The position numbers and the translations under genes were made by a program. From JAEUQQ01 sp963697285 (GTDB lineage Bacteria; Acidobacteriota; Vicinamibacteria; Vicinamibacterales; JAFNAJ01), in the NCBI GenBank assembly GCA_963697285.1, contig CAVONI010000011.1, positions 1,550,001-1,614,000 of the forward strand: a stretch of 64,000 bases of DNA, in the 5' to 3' direction. The notes under the pieces were generated by a model. The model was not told the DNA's origin. It ran no database searches and worked only from the letters and a program-made list of their open reading frames with translations. The number at the start of each line of letters is the position of its first letter. Position 1 is the first letter of the stretch. Below are positions 53,870-63,092 of the stretch, in pieces.

Positions 53870-55483
53870 TCACTGCCCGGGGCCGTGCGTTGTCACGCCG
53901 CGGCGCCAGGCGAAGTAGTCATCGAGCACCTTCAGGCCCGCTTCGTCGGCGAGCCGGCCGGCCTTCGTCGCGTCAGACGAGATGTGCAGCACGAGCGGCG
54001 CCGCCTCGTTGAACGTCGGCCACGCCGGCAGGCCGGCGCCGTTCGGATCCCACGACCTGGCGAAGTTGGTCCAGTAGGTCCGCATGAGGTCCGACAGGGC
54101 TTCATCGCGAGGAGTCGGCGCGGGTCGTCTGTGCTCGGTGAGCTGCCTGAACACGTAGGGCAGCTCCCCGGCGTGCGGGGTCCCGAAGCCCGGGCGTCGG
54201 GGACCGGGCGGAATCGGCTCGTCGAAGAAATACATGAACGCCCGTGACCGGCCCGACGCCGACTGTAGGCGCGCCCAGGTCCATGTGTGCCAGCCGAACG
54301 CGGAGTCACGGGTGAGATCACGAGCCGTCTTCCTGGCCTCTGGCGTCTCGCCCCCTGGGTACGCGATCAGGAGTTTGTCGGCGAACTGGCCGTAACGGCG
54401 CCTGACGTTGTCCACGTACTCCTGCTGTGAGCGTGCTGCCCCGAACGTGGCACCTTCGTCGGAGTTGTAGCCAATCAACACGTGCACGTCGTTGTAGCGC
54501 CGCGCCTCGTACAGGGCGTACTGGTCGCCAGGAATGATCCAGCCATCAGCAATGGGCCACGCGCCGGTGCGCACGCGCCGCACGGCTTCCTGGATCTCTG
54601 CCGCCGGCATCGCACGCAGGGCCTCGACGCTCGGAGCGCCAATCGACCCCGCCCACGTGGCCCCCTCGCGCTCGGCGGCCTCGAGCACACGCATGTTCTC
54701 GCCGGGGCCGCCGCCGGCACCCACCGGGCCAAAGGAACCACCACTCTGCGAAATGGCCCCCTTGAAGAGGCCCGAGGCCAGGGGTGACGCACACAACTGG
54801 CTGACCGCGATGGCGCCCGCCGACTCGCCGAAGATCGTGACGCGCCCCGGATCGCCTCCGAATGCCGCGATGTTCCGCCGCACCCACTGCAGCCCGGCGA
54901 TCAGGTCGAGCAACCCGTAGTTGCCCGAGACGTGACGGTCACTCTCTGCACTCAACCCGGGATGCGCCAGGAACCCGAAGACGCCCAGGCGATAGGCGAG
55001 CGACACCACCACGACACCCTTCTTCGCCAGCCACTCCCCGTGATAGAGCTTCTCGGCAGGCGTGCCCGCCGCGAAGCCGCCCCCGTGGATCCAGACCATC
55101 ACGGGGAGCCGATCGGTCGGCTGCGCCGCCGGTGTCCACACGTTCGCGAAGAGACAATCTTCGGAGGGCGCCGGCAGGTCCGCAATCGCGCCGTTTGTCT
55201 GCATGCACGCGCGGCCGAACTCCGTCGCGGCGCGGGTGCCCTCCCACGCGACGACGGGTTGTGGCGGCCTCCATCGGAGTGCGCCCACCGGCGGAGCGGC
55301 ATACGGTATGCCCCGGAAAACGCTCAGCCCATCCTCGACCGCTCCCGCGATGAGTCCCCCCTCGACTCTGACCGGCGGTGCGCCCTGCGCGTGCGAGGCG
55401 ACGGGCCAGACGGCCAGCACGAACACGAGCGCCGAAGCGACAACGGCGAGCGGCTGCAGTCTGCAACTGCGAATCTTGCGCAC
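53870..55483 (-). CDS. type-B carboxylesterase, secreted
   Basis: 537 residues from a GTG at 55483 (AGGAGGAAACC). Signal peptide LAVVASALVFVLAVWPVASH. The type B carboxylesterase fold has FRGIPYAAPPVGALRWRPPQ, SEDCLFANVWTPA, VMVWIHGGGFAAGTPAE (oxyanion hole), nucleophile in VTIFGESAGAIAVSQLC, and the Glu of GYNSDEGATFGA; His is in GFGTPHAGELPYVF. It hydrolyses carboxylic esters outside the cytoplasm. Divergent from the esterase at 55715. Confidence 0.95.
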   Translation of the reverse strand: MRKIRSCRLQPLAVVASALVFVLAVWPVASHAQGAPPVRVEGGLIAGAVEDGLSVFRGIPYAAPPVGALRWRPPQPVVAWEGTRAATEFGRACMQTNGAIADLPAPSEDCLFANVWTPAAQPTDRLPVMVWIHGGGFAAGTPAEKLYHGEWLAKKGVVVVSLAYRLGVFGFLAHPGLSAESDRHVSGNYGLLDLIAGLQWVRRNIAAFGGDPGRVTIFGESAGAIAVSQLCASPLASGLFKGAISQSGGSFGPVGAGGGPGENMRVLEAAEREGATWAGSIGAPSVEALRAMPAAEIQEAVRRVRTGAWPIADGWIIPGDQYALYEARRYNDVHVLIGYNSDEGATFGAARSQQEYVDNVRRRYGQFADKLLIAYPGGETPEARKTARDLTRDSAFGWHTWTWARLQSASGRSRAFMYFFDEPIPPGPRRPGFGTPHAGELPYVFRQLTEHRRPAPTPRDEALSDLMRTYWTNFARSWDPNGAGLPAWPTFNEAAPLVLHISSDATKAGRLADEAGLKVLDDYFAWRRGVTTHGPGQ

Positions 55484-55714
55484 GGTTTCCTCCTGCCCGG
55501 CACCTCGCTGCGAGGCGCCGGCGAAGACCAGACCACCCAGAACACAAAACACATTGAAGTGCCCGGGTGATCCTGGTGAGCGTGTCGTCACGGTAGTATT
55601 CACGTGGTCAGCGCCAGGACCCCGTCGGCAGGCGTCTCGTGACGCTCGCCCGACAACGCGACGTGGCGTCGCGGAGTGCCGGATCCTGGCGCGTGCATCG
55701 TTGAGGAGGCGTCG

Positions 55715-56920
55715 ATGGCGCTGGCACGCATCTCGTTCCACCTTGGGCATCGCTGCCGTGCCGCGAGCCTGCTCTCGCTGTTCCTGCTCGCCCCGCCGGT
55801 CGCCGCACAGCCACCGGTCGTCGCACGGCCACCGGTCGCCGCACGACCCGCGGCGGCGCCTCCCGGGGGGGGGCCAGCGGCCCCGGTCATCGTCTCGCCC
55901 GAGGTGCAGGCCGACCGTCGCGTCGTGGTGCGGCTCTACGCGCCGAACGCGAGCGCCGTCAGCGTCTTCTTCGAGCGTGGCGATCATGCCATGTCGAAGG
56001 ACGACGATGGCGTCTGGCAGACCACGCTGGGCCCTTTGGAGCCAGGCTCCTATCGCTACGGCTTCGCCGTTGACGGAATGCCGGTCACCGATCCGCGCAA
56101 CATCGAGACCGAGCGCATGCAGGTCGTGACGCGGAGCATCATGCACGTGCCGGGCGCGGCATTCATGGATGCGGCCGACGTGCCGCACGGCGCCGTCGCC
56201 GTCGTCACGTACTCCTCGTCGGTGCTGAAGAAGCTGCGGCGCCTCCACGTGTATACGCCTCCGGGATACGCATCGAACCAGCAGGCGTACCCCGTGCTGT
56301 ACCTGCTGCATGGCGCCAACGAATCCGACCAGTCGTGGAGCACCGTGGGCCGGGCCGGCTTCATCCTCGACAACCTGATCGCCGAGGGCAAGGCAACGCC
56401 GATGATCGTGGTGATGCCCAACGGGCATGCCGACCAGACGCCGCCGAACATCACCGGGACGGGCACGCGGTTCCGCGCCGAGTTCGGCGACGTGCCCAGC
56501 GAGTTCGCCACCGACATCAAGCCCTACATCGAGCGCCACTACCGAACGCGCACGGATCGTCCGCATCGGGCCATCGCCGGCTTGTCGATGGGAGGACGCC
56601 AGGCACTCGACATCGCGTTTGCCAACCCGGATCAGTTCTCGTCCATCGGTGTCTTCAGCTCGGGCGTCATCGGCGGGAACCTCGCAGAATGGGAAGCCGA
56701 GCGACGCACGGTGCTCGATGACGCCTCGCTCAGGAAGGGGCTGCGCACCATCTGGTTCAGAACGGGCTCAGACGACTTCCTGCTCAACAACAGCAAGGCG
56801 ACCGTCGAGATGCTCGAGCGTCACGACCTCCCGGTGTCGTTTGCGGAGACCGCGGGCTCGCACAGCTGGGTCAACTGGAGGAACTACCTGCACGAGTTCG
56901 CGCCGCTGTTGTTCCGGTAG
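55715..56920 (+). CDS. secreted alpha/beta esterase with E-set domain (feruloyl/acetyl esterase type)
   Basis: 401 residues from the ATG at 55715 (GAGGAGGCGTCG). Signal peptide, a Pro/Ala-rich linker, then an immunoglobulin-like E-set/CBM48-type domain (VVVRLYAPNASAVSVFFERG, GPLEPGSYRYGFAVDG), and an esterase D fold: YPVLYLLHGANESDQSW, nucleophile in AIAGLSMGGRQALDIA, and C-terminal ETAGSHSWVNWRNYL with the catalytic His. This architecture occurs in xylan-side-chain esterases (feruloyl, acetyl). Paralog at 61855. Confidence 0.93.
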   Translation: MALARISFHLGHRCRAASLLSLFLLAPPVAAQPPVVARPPVAARPAAAPPGGGPAAPVIVSPEVQADRRVVVRLYAPNASAVSVFFERGDHAMSKDDDGVWQTTLGPLEPGSYRYGFAVDGMPVTDPRNIETERMQVVTRSIMHVPGAAFMDAADVPHGAVAVVTYSSSVLKKLRRLHVYTPPGYASNQQAYPVLYLLHGANESDQSWSTVGRAGFILDNLIAEGKATPMIVVMPNGHADQTPPNITGTGTRFRAEFGDVPSEFATDIKPYIERHYRTRTDRPHRAIAGLSMGGRQALDIAFANPDQFSSIGVFSSGVIGGNLAEWEAERRTVLDDASLRKGLRTIWFRTGSDDFLLNNSKATVEMLERHDLPVSFAETAGSHSWVNWRNYLHEFAPLLFR

Positions 56921-56956
56921 GGCGTGATACCCGCGCCCCGCATGAAGGCCCTGCCC

Positions 56957-57784
56957 CTAGCGGAGGACGGACTTCAACGCGGCGTCGACGAGCGGCGCCA
57001 TCACGGCGTAGCCGGCCGGCGTCGGGTGCACGCCATCGTTCGACAGGCCGTCGCGCAGCATCCCATCTGCATCGACCATCGCTGAGTAGTAGTCCACGTA
57101 GGTGAAGCCCGACGCGCGCGCGTAGTCGCGCATCCACGCGTTCAGCGTCAGGATGTCGGACGGCGGTCGCATCTCGGAGTTCTTGGGTCGCGGTGGTATA
57201 CGCACGCCAGCCGGCGGCTGCGGTCCCATACGAGGCATCGTCGTTGCCGGCGGGCGCACGGGCGTGTCGTCGGTCGGAAGAATCGCGCCGAGCACGACCT
57301 TGATGCCATTGGCGGCGGCCAGTTGCGCCATCGCCTGGATGTTGAACTGGACCATCTCGGCCGTCGCCGCGCCCGTCGCCCGCGAGATGTCATTGGTGCC
57401 CGCGAGGATCACGACCGCTGCGGGCTTGAGCGCGATGACATCCGGGAACATCCGCACCAGCATCTGTGGTGTCGTCTGGCCCGAGATGCCCCGATTGACG
57501 TACGACGCCCCGGGAAACGACTCAGCGAGGTTCCACAGTTCGGTAATCGAGTCACCGATGAACACCACGCGCTTCGGGTCGGATGGCTGCTTCCTGAGCG
57601 TGTCGTTCTCGGTGAAATAGCGACTGAGCTGGTTCCAGTCCTGCAGCTGATCGGCGATATTGCGTATGGTCAGTGACAGGCAGCAGGCGTGGCGAACAGG
57701 CTCGTACTCGGCCACGAGTTGCGCCGCCGCCGGGGTGGGCAGCACAACGCCTGCCACAACAATCAGTGCCGCGATGCGTTTCAT
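56957..57784 (-). CDS. SGNH/GDSL hydrolase, secreted
   Basis: 275 residues from the ATG at 57784. Signal peptide (RIAALIVVAGVVLPTPAAA), block I VVFIGDSITELW (nucleophile Ser), block II VNRGISGQTTPQML (Gly), block III VVILAGTNDISR (Asn), and block V DGVHPTPAGYAVM (Asp, His). SGNH enzymes here are probably acetyl-esterases acting on polysaccharide. It is followed on the same strand by the TonB receptor gene in the transcription order 61323 to 56957, 74 bp apart, so likely co-transcribed. Confidence 0.95.
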   Translation of the reverse strand: MKRIAALIVVAGVVLPTPAAAQLVAEYEPVRHACCLSLTIRNIADQLQDWNQLSRYFTENDTLRKQPSDPKRVVFIGDSITELWNLAESFPGASYVNRGISGQTTPQMLVRMFPDVIALKPAAVVILAGTNDISRATGAATAEMVQFNIQAMAQLAAANGIKVVLGAILPTDDTPVRPPATTMPRMGPQPPAGVRIPPRPKNSEMRPPSDILTLNAWMRDYARASGFTYVDYYSAMVDADGMLRDGLSNDGVHPTPAGYAVMAPLVDAALKSVLR

Positions 57785-57858
57785 GGAGACTCCAGGAATC
57801 CGGGCTCCGACCAGGCCATCGGCCGCCGTGACGTGCGTCACGGCGGCCGACGTGGTGG

Positions 57859-60800
57859 CTAGAACCTGTAGGTCGCGTTGAGCTGGATCGTCCTTGCCGT
57901 CTGCGTGCCGGTGACCGACCCGAACTGCGCGCCCGACGAGATGTTCGTGTTGGGGTCGTTCCATCGAATGAAGTTGAACGGGTTCAGGGCGTCCACCCCG
58001 ATGTCGAGCTTGTGGCTGCGGATCGCGAACGTCCGCGACAGCGAGAGCGCCTCTGACTTCTGCGTGAAGCCGCGCACCGAGCCCAGGGGCCCGTTGGTGT
58101 TCCCCAACGTGTAGGCTGACGGAGCCGCGAACGCCGCCGAATTCAGGTAGCGGTCGGTCGCCGGATTGAAGCCGGAGACGTCATCCTTGTAGGGATCCAC
58201 GCCCTCGATCTGGTTGGCGTACTTGATGCCGTAGCCCAGCGGCGCCAGGTTGTTCGACGCGGTGATCGCCAGGGCAGCGCCGGACTGGTACCGCAGGGCG
58301 CCAGAGAATCGCCAGCCAGAGACAAGCGCGGTGACGAACCCGTTACTGTCCGACAGGAACGCCCTGTCGCGGCCGAACGGCAGATCGTAGCTCCAGCTGA
58401 ACGAGAAGATGTGCGGTGACGTTCCCGGGTCTTCACCGAGTGGCATGTCGCCAGGGTACTGCGGCGTGTAGTTCGTGTTGCTCTTGTTCCGCATGTACGT
58501 GTAGAAGGACACGACCGACAGGCCGCCCGTCAAGCGCTGCGTCGCCTTGACCTGGAAGGAGTCGTAGCGTGACTCGCCTTCCATCAGGCGGGTCGAGACC
58601 GCCGTGATCGACGTGTATTGCGGGAACGGCTTGAGCGACGCCGCCACCGTGTTCGCGCCCAGCTGGTTGGCAAACCCCGGGAACGGCTCCGTGAATCCAG
58701 CCGCCTGGGCTGGCGGCGAGTTGATCGGCTGGAACAGCAGGTTGCCCAGCGACAGGTACTCGATCGGCACGTAGTTGATCTGCGAGTTGTTTGCCGGCAA
58801 CCCGAGATGCGAGGACCGGCTCCCGATGTACGCCACGTCCATCGTCAGGCCCCGGCCGATGTCACGCGCCATGCCGACCTGGAAGCTCTGGACGAGTGGA
58901 AGCCGTGCGGCGTCGCGAGTGGTATAGGTGACGGCCTGGCCGTTCGCGAACGACGGGTCGGTGCTTGGCGGACTGTTGAACGACTGCGGGAAGGGCTGCT
59001 TGTTCCAGTTGAACACCGGGCTGAAGTTGTCGGGCGACTGGAAGGTCGGGCTCGCCTGGTAGCCGGTGGGCGTGATCTGGTTCTGGTTTCCCGTTCCGCC
59101 GTAGTAGAGGCCCCACGACGCGCGGAGGTTGGTCTTGGGCGTCAGCATGTAGCCGATCCCCAACCGGGGGCCGAACCCGCCGTACCAGCTGTCCTGGAAG
59201 CTGCGGCCGTAGGTGTCGCCATCGACCGACGCGTAGCCGAGTGCGCCAGGGAGCCCCGCCGCCGCAGGGTTCGGGATGTCTGACAGGAACGTGCTGATCT
59301 GGTCGTCGGCTTCCCGGAAGGGCGGCTGGTAGTCCCAGCGCAGGCCGTATGAGATCGTCAGGTTCTGGCTCGCACGCCACTCGTCCTGGGCGAACAGTGC
59401 GTAGCGGTTGAGCCGCAGGCGCCACTTCACGGGAATGAGCACGCTCGTCGACGACACGTCGCCGAGGAGGAAGCTGGCAAACGAGTTCCCCCAGGAGCCG
59501 AACGACGGCGAGTTCGGCTGGCTGGTCGTGAAGTTGCTGAAATTGAAGGTGCCCGAGCGGCCGCCGCTGAAGAACCGATCCACGTTCGTCTGCCCTGCCT
59601 CACCGCCGAACTTCATGGTGTGGTTGCCGACCGACCAGGTCAGGCTCTGCGAGACGCCCCAGCCGAAGTCCTTCCAGTCCTCGTCGTACGCGCGGTTGAG
59701 GTTGGCGGGAGCGGCCACGCCGCCGCTGTAGTTGACCGAAGGAAACGCGCCATCATCGTCCGGAATCCCCGTGATGCCGAGCTTGTTATCCCAGCCCTGG
59801 CCCCAGGTCTTGTTCTGGCCACGGTTGATGTAGCGGTCGAGCGAGAACGTGACGTGGTTGATCAGGTTCGACTTCATCACGTAGTCGTGGTTGACGCGGA
59901 CCTTCCAGCTGTTGGCAATCTGATCGAACGTGTTGTCGATCGGGTTCACCTGGGGCTCGCCCCATTCGGGGTACGGGCCCATGCCGTTCGACCAGATCAC
60001 GCGATGCCGGACCTGCGCCTGGTACATCACCGACAGGCGCTGGGCCGTGTTCAGGTTGTGATCGACCTTGATGATCGGCGTGTAGATGTCGTAGTACGGC
60101 CACGTCGGGGAGTTGCGGCTCCGGAAGTTGTTGATGTTGCCGGGCAGGTCGGGCGTCGGCAGGTAGCCGAGGATCGCCTGCGCTCCTGCGCTGATGCGGT
60201 TGGCGGGAATCTGGTTGCCGGGGAATTGATCGCGGACGTATCCACCGGCGCCGTCCGGACGCGTCGTCAACGGGTCGAAGATGGGGATCTGGCGTCCCTG
60301 CGCGTCGACGAGCCCGCTGAAATCGCCCCGCTTGAACGCCTCGGTGGGCACGGTGATGAGATTGCCCGACGAACCGACACGTGAGTAGAAGATCCCCATG
60401 CTGCCGAAGAAGAACGTCTTGTTGCGGCCGTTGTAGCCGGGGAGCACGACCGGCCCGCCAAGCGTGAAGCCCCCCTCGTGCTGCTTGTACGAGGTCTTCT
60501 CGGCCTGGAAATATGCCCGCTCGTTCAGTGCGTCGGTGCCGTAGTGATCGTAGACGCTGCCCGACAGCGTATTGGAGCCGGACTTGATCGTCACGTTGCT
60601 GAACCAGATGCCGAATCCGCCGTACTCGGCATTGAACCCGTTCGACACGACGCTGAACTCGCCGACCTGCTCGAGCGACGGGCCATTCTCTGCGAGCGAG
60701 CCGCGCGAAATCGGCTGGCTGCCCCTGGCGCCGTCCACGAAGACCTCGGTCTCACCGACGTTCGCGCCGTTCGCCCGGGGATTGAACGTCGTCCCGCTGG

Positions 60801-61323
60801 TGAAACCGGGCAGGTTCACGAGGAACCCGGTGATGTCGCGCTTGTTGCCGGAGAGCACGACGGGGATCTCCTTGACCAGCTTCTCAGACATCGCGGTCGT
60901 GTTGGTAATCGTCGAGGAGTCGAGCGCAGACGCGCTGACCGAGACGGTTTCGGTCACCCCGGACGGACTCAGGACCAGGTCGACGCGGATCTGGGTGCCG
61001 GATCGCAGGTCGATGCCCTCGCCGGTCGCCGGCGCGAAGCCCTCCTTCGTGACGAGCACAATGTAGTCGCCAAGGGGCAGGTTGGGGGCGGTGAAGAGGC
61101 CGACGCCGTTCGTCGAGATCGTGGTGACCGTATTGGTCGAAAGGTGCCGGATCTCCACGACGGCGCCAGGAACGACGGCGCCGGTCTGATCGGTCACAAG
61201 TCCCTGAATGGTGCCGCGGTCGCTCTGGGCTGAAGCGACGGTGGCACCCGCCGCGAGAGCGAACAGGAGGCCCCCACACACGAGTACCCGCAGTCTTCTG
61301 ACGGTCGCTGTGACACTACGCAT
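57859..61323 (-). CDS. Oar-like TonB-dependent receptor
   Basis: 1154 residues, intact. Signal peptide (RLRVLVCGGLLFALAAGATV), carboxypeptidase-regulatory domain (GTIQGLVTDQTGAVVPGAVV, GDYIVLVTKEGFAPATGEGI), plug domain (ISRGSLAENGPSLEQVGEFS, NAEYGGFGIWFSNVTIKSGS), then a large barrel ending in Phe (IQLNATYRF). Members import or display large ligands such as oligosaccharides. The gene lies in a cluster of esterases, suggesting uptake of esterified plant polysaccharide fragments. A GGGGAGGCATTGCG site precedes the ATG. Confidence 0.95.
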   Translation of the reverse strand: MRSVTATVRRLRVLVCGGLLFALAAGATVASAQSDRGTIQGLVTDQTGAVVPGAVVEIRHLSTNTVTTISTNGVGLFTAPNLPLGDYIVLVTKEGFAPATGEGIDLRSGTQIRVDLVLSPSGVTETVSVSASALDSSTITNTTAMSEKLVKEIPVVLSGNKRDITGFLVNLPGFTSGTTFNPRANGANVGETEVFVDGARGSQPISRGSLAENGPSLEQVGEFSVVSNGFNAEYGGFGIWFSNVTIKSGSNTLSGSVYDHYGTDALNERAYFQAEKTSYKQHEGGFTLGGPVVLPGYNGRNKTFFFGSMGIFYSRVGSSGNLITVPTEAFKRGDFSGLVDAQGRQIPIFDPLTTRPDGAGGYVRDQFPGNQIPANRISAGAQAILGYLPTPDLPGNINNFRSRNSPTWPYYDIYTPIIKVDHNLNTAQRLSVMYQAQVRHRVIWSNGMGPYPEWGEPQVNPIDNTFDQIANSWKVRVNHDYVMKSNLINHVTFSLDRYINRGQNKTWGQGWDNKLGITGIPDDDGAFPSVNYSGGVAAPANLNRAYDEDWKDFGWGVSQSLTWSVGNHTMKFGGEAGQTNVDRFFSGGRSGTFNFSNFTTSQPNSPSFGSWGNSFASFLLGDVSSTSVLIPVKWRLRLNRYALFAQDEWRASQNLTISYGLRWDYQPPFREADDQISTFLSDIPNPAAAGLPGALGYASVDGDTYGRSFQDSWYGGFGPRLGIGYMLTPKTNLRASWGLYYGGTGNQNQITPTGYQASPTFQSPDNFSPVFNWNKQPFPQSFNSPPSTDPSFANGQAVTYTTRDAARLPLVQSFQVGMARDIGRGLTMDVAYIGSRSSHLGLPANNSQINYVPIEYLSLGNLLFQPINSPPAQAAGFTEPFPGFANQLGANTVAASLKPFPQYTSITAVSTRLMEGESRYDSFQVKATQRLTGGLSVVSFYTYMRNKSNTNYTPQYPGDMPLGEDPGTSPHIFSFSWSYDLPFGRDRAFLSDSNGFVTALVSGWRFSGALRYQSGAALAITASNNLAPLGYGIKYANQIEGVDPYKDDVSGFNPATDRYLNSAAFAAPSAYTLGNTNGPLGSVRGFTQKSEALSLSRTFAIRSHKLDIGVDALNPFNFIRWNDPNTNISSGAQFGSVTGTQTARTIQLNATYRF

Positions 61324-61854
61324 CGCAATGCCTCCCCGCGCTGCTCCTCGCGGCGCCTGGCGCCTGCTCGTGGTGCTCGGCAGGCGAATCTGACAGTACA
61401 ACAAATCGACTAGATGGCGGTCATGGATCCAATCAACGCGCTACATAAACACAGAATGCAGTATAGGTCAATCAGATCTACTTGTTATTTACATCTTGAA
61501 GCATCACGCAACAGGCCTCTTGCCGAGCAACAGCAATATTGCCCAATGAATCACATCGTTTGTGTTTTATTCGCTACTGCTGTGAGGTCTGTCCAATCGT
61601 CTATTTCGCTCCGTGTCGCGGTCAGGGACGATGAAACAACAAATACAGAGCAGACGAACATGCATAGACATGTCGTTCTGATTAGCGCTGATCTGGCGGG
61701 TCTCAGCACTTGAACGTCCAGCAGGAATGCATGCGACCGGGCGCGTCCTTCCGGGCACGGTCCAGATCGTCGGCGTTGGCGACACGGCCGTCAGAGCCAT
61801 GGGGCGGTTGGCCGGCGATGTCAGCGCCCGCTTGCCCGGACCCGCTCTGTGCGG
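61324..61854. other. AT-rich intergenic region upstream of the TonB receptor
   Basis: About 530 bp with lower GC than the rest (61400-61700). It holds the promoter region of the TonB receptor. I see no gene, no tRNA and no clear -35/-10 pair. Confidence 0.5.
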
Positions 61855-63069
61855 TCACTTGAACAGCAACGGCAAGGTGTCGTGCAGGTTGTGCCGCCAC
61901 ACGCTCCACACGTGGGCACCTTCGGTTTCCCGGTAGGTCAGGTCCACTCCCGCCTTGCGCAGGACGTCCGCGAAGTCCTTGTTCGCCTGGAACAGGAAGT
62001 CCTGCCGCCCGCACGACAGCCACACCAGGCGGAGCGACCGCAACGAGGCCGCCCCCTCAGGCCCCCCAGGCAGCACGCCTGTCATGTCGAGGAACTGCCC
62101 GCCCACCGCGGCACTGAACCCGAGGACGTAGCTGAAGACCTTCGGATTGGCCAGGCCGATGCTCAGCGCCTGCCCCCCGCCCATCGACAGGCCCGCAATC
62201 GCGCGCTGCTCGGGCGCCGGCTTGACACGATAGGTGCGCTCGACCAGCGGAATGACGTCCTCGAGCAGGTCACGTGGAAAGCGGGGCGAGAACATCGACG
62301 TCTCGCCCGCGAGGCGCACCAGGGGGCCGACGTTCGCGCCCTGCAGGGCGTGCCCCTGCGGCATCACCACGATCATGGGTGCCGCCCGACCGTCGGCAAT
62401 GCCGTTGTCGAGGATGATGTTCGCACGGCCGTTCATCACCCACCCGTTCTGCGCCTCGCCGTTGCCGTGCAGCAGGTACAACACCGGGTAACTGGAGGTG
62501 GACTTGTCGTACCCGGGCGGCGTATAGACCCAGAGCCAACGCGTCACGCCCATGGCCTTCGACTCGTACAACACCATGCGAACGTCGCCATGTGGCACGG
62601 CGCGAGAGTCGTAGAACGCTGGCGTCTCGCCGGGAACCTGCACGAAGCTCGACATGGCCGCGCCGGGAGGCGTCGGCTTGACCGCCGGGTTCGAGGGATC
62701 GGTGACGTCCACGCCGTGCACCCGGAAGTTGTAGCTCCAGATCTCGGGCGCGAGCGGACCCACGGTGATCGTCCACAACCCCTCGGCGTCCTTCGTCATC
62801 GGCAGTGGGACGCGACCCTGCGTAATCTCGCCCACGAGTTGGACGACCGTGGCGTCAGGCGCGCGAAATCGCAGGGTCACGCGCCGATCGTCGTGCACCT
62901 CTGGCGAGACGATCGCCGTGACAGGCGTCGACATCCGCCTCGGAGCCGCCGGCGGCCCCGGCTGCGACGTCGCGGGCGCTCGCGCGGCGCCTGGCGGCAC
63001 CTGTGCGACGCCGAACGACTCGAGCGCCACCACGCTGATCAGCAACGCTCCACTCCATCGCAGGAACAT
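61855..63069 (-). CDS. secreted alpha/beta esterase with E-set domain, paralog
   Basis: 404 residues from the ATG at 63069 (ACGGAGGACCC). Signal peptide, E-set domain (VTLRFRAPDATVVQLVGEIT, PLAPEIWSYNFRVHGVDV), and esterase fold with YPVLYLLHGNGEAQNGWVMN, nucleophile in AIAGLSMGGGQALSIGLAN, and EGAHVWSVWRHNLHDTLPLL (His). About the same architecture as the gene at 55715, so a duplication within the cluster. Likely xylan esterase-type activity. Confidence 0.93.
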   Translation of the reverse strand: MFLRWSGALLISVVALESFGVAQVPPGAARAPATSQPGPPAAPRRMSTPVTAIVSPEVHDDRRVTLRFRAPDATVVQLVGEITQGRVPLPMTKDAEGLWTITVGPLAPEIWSYNFRVHGVDVTDPSNPAVKPTPPGAAMSSFVQVPGETPAFYDSRAVPHGDVRMVLYESKAMGVTRWLWVYTPPGYDKSTSSYPVLYLLHGNGEAQNGWVMNGRANIILDNGIADGRAAPMIVVMPQGHALQGANVGPLVRLAGETSMFSPRFPRDLLEDVIPLVERTYRVKPAPEQRAIAGLSMGGGQALSIGLANPKVFSYVLGFSAAVGGQFLDMTGVLPGGPEGAASLRSLRLVWLSCGRQDFLFQANKDFADVLRKAGVDLTYRETEGAHVWSVWRHNLHDTLPLLFK

Positions 63070-63092
63070 GGGTCCTCCGTGCCTCGAGGTCG

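Noticed and set aside
53870..56566. Continuous 898-codon frame on the minus strand
   Set aside because: The upstream third is antisense to the intact esterase at 55715 and has no signal peptide or family similarity; the true carboxylesterase starts at the GTG at 55483.
61414..61713. Small open frame in the AT-rich region before the TonB receptor
   Set aside because: No ribosome site, no recognisable domain; more likely leader or promoter DNA.
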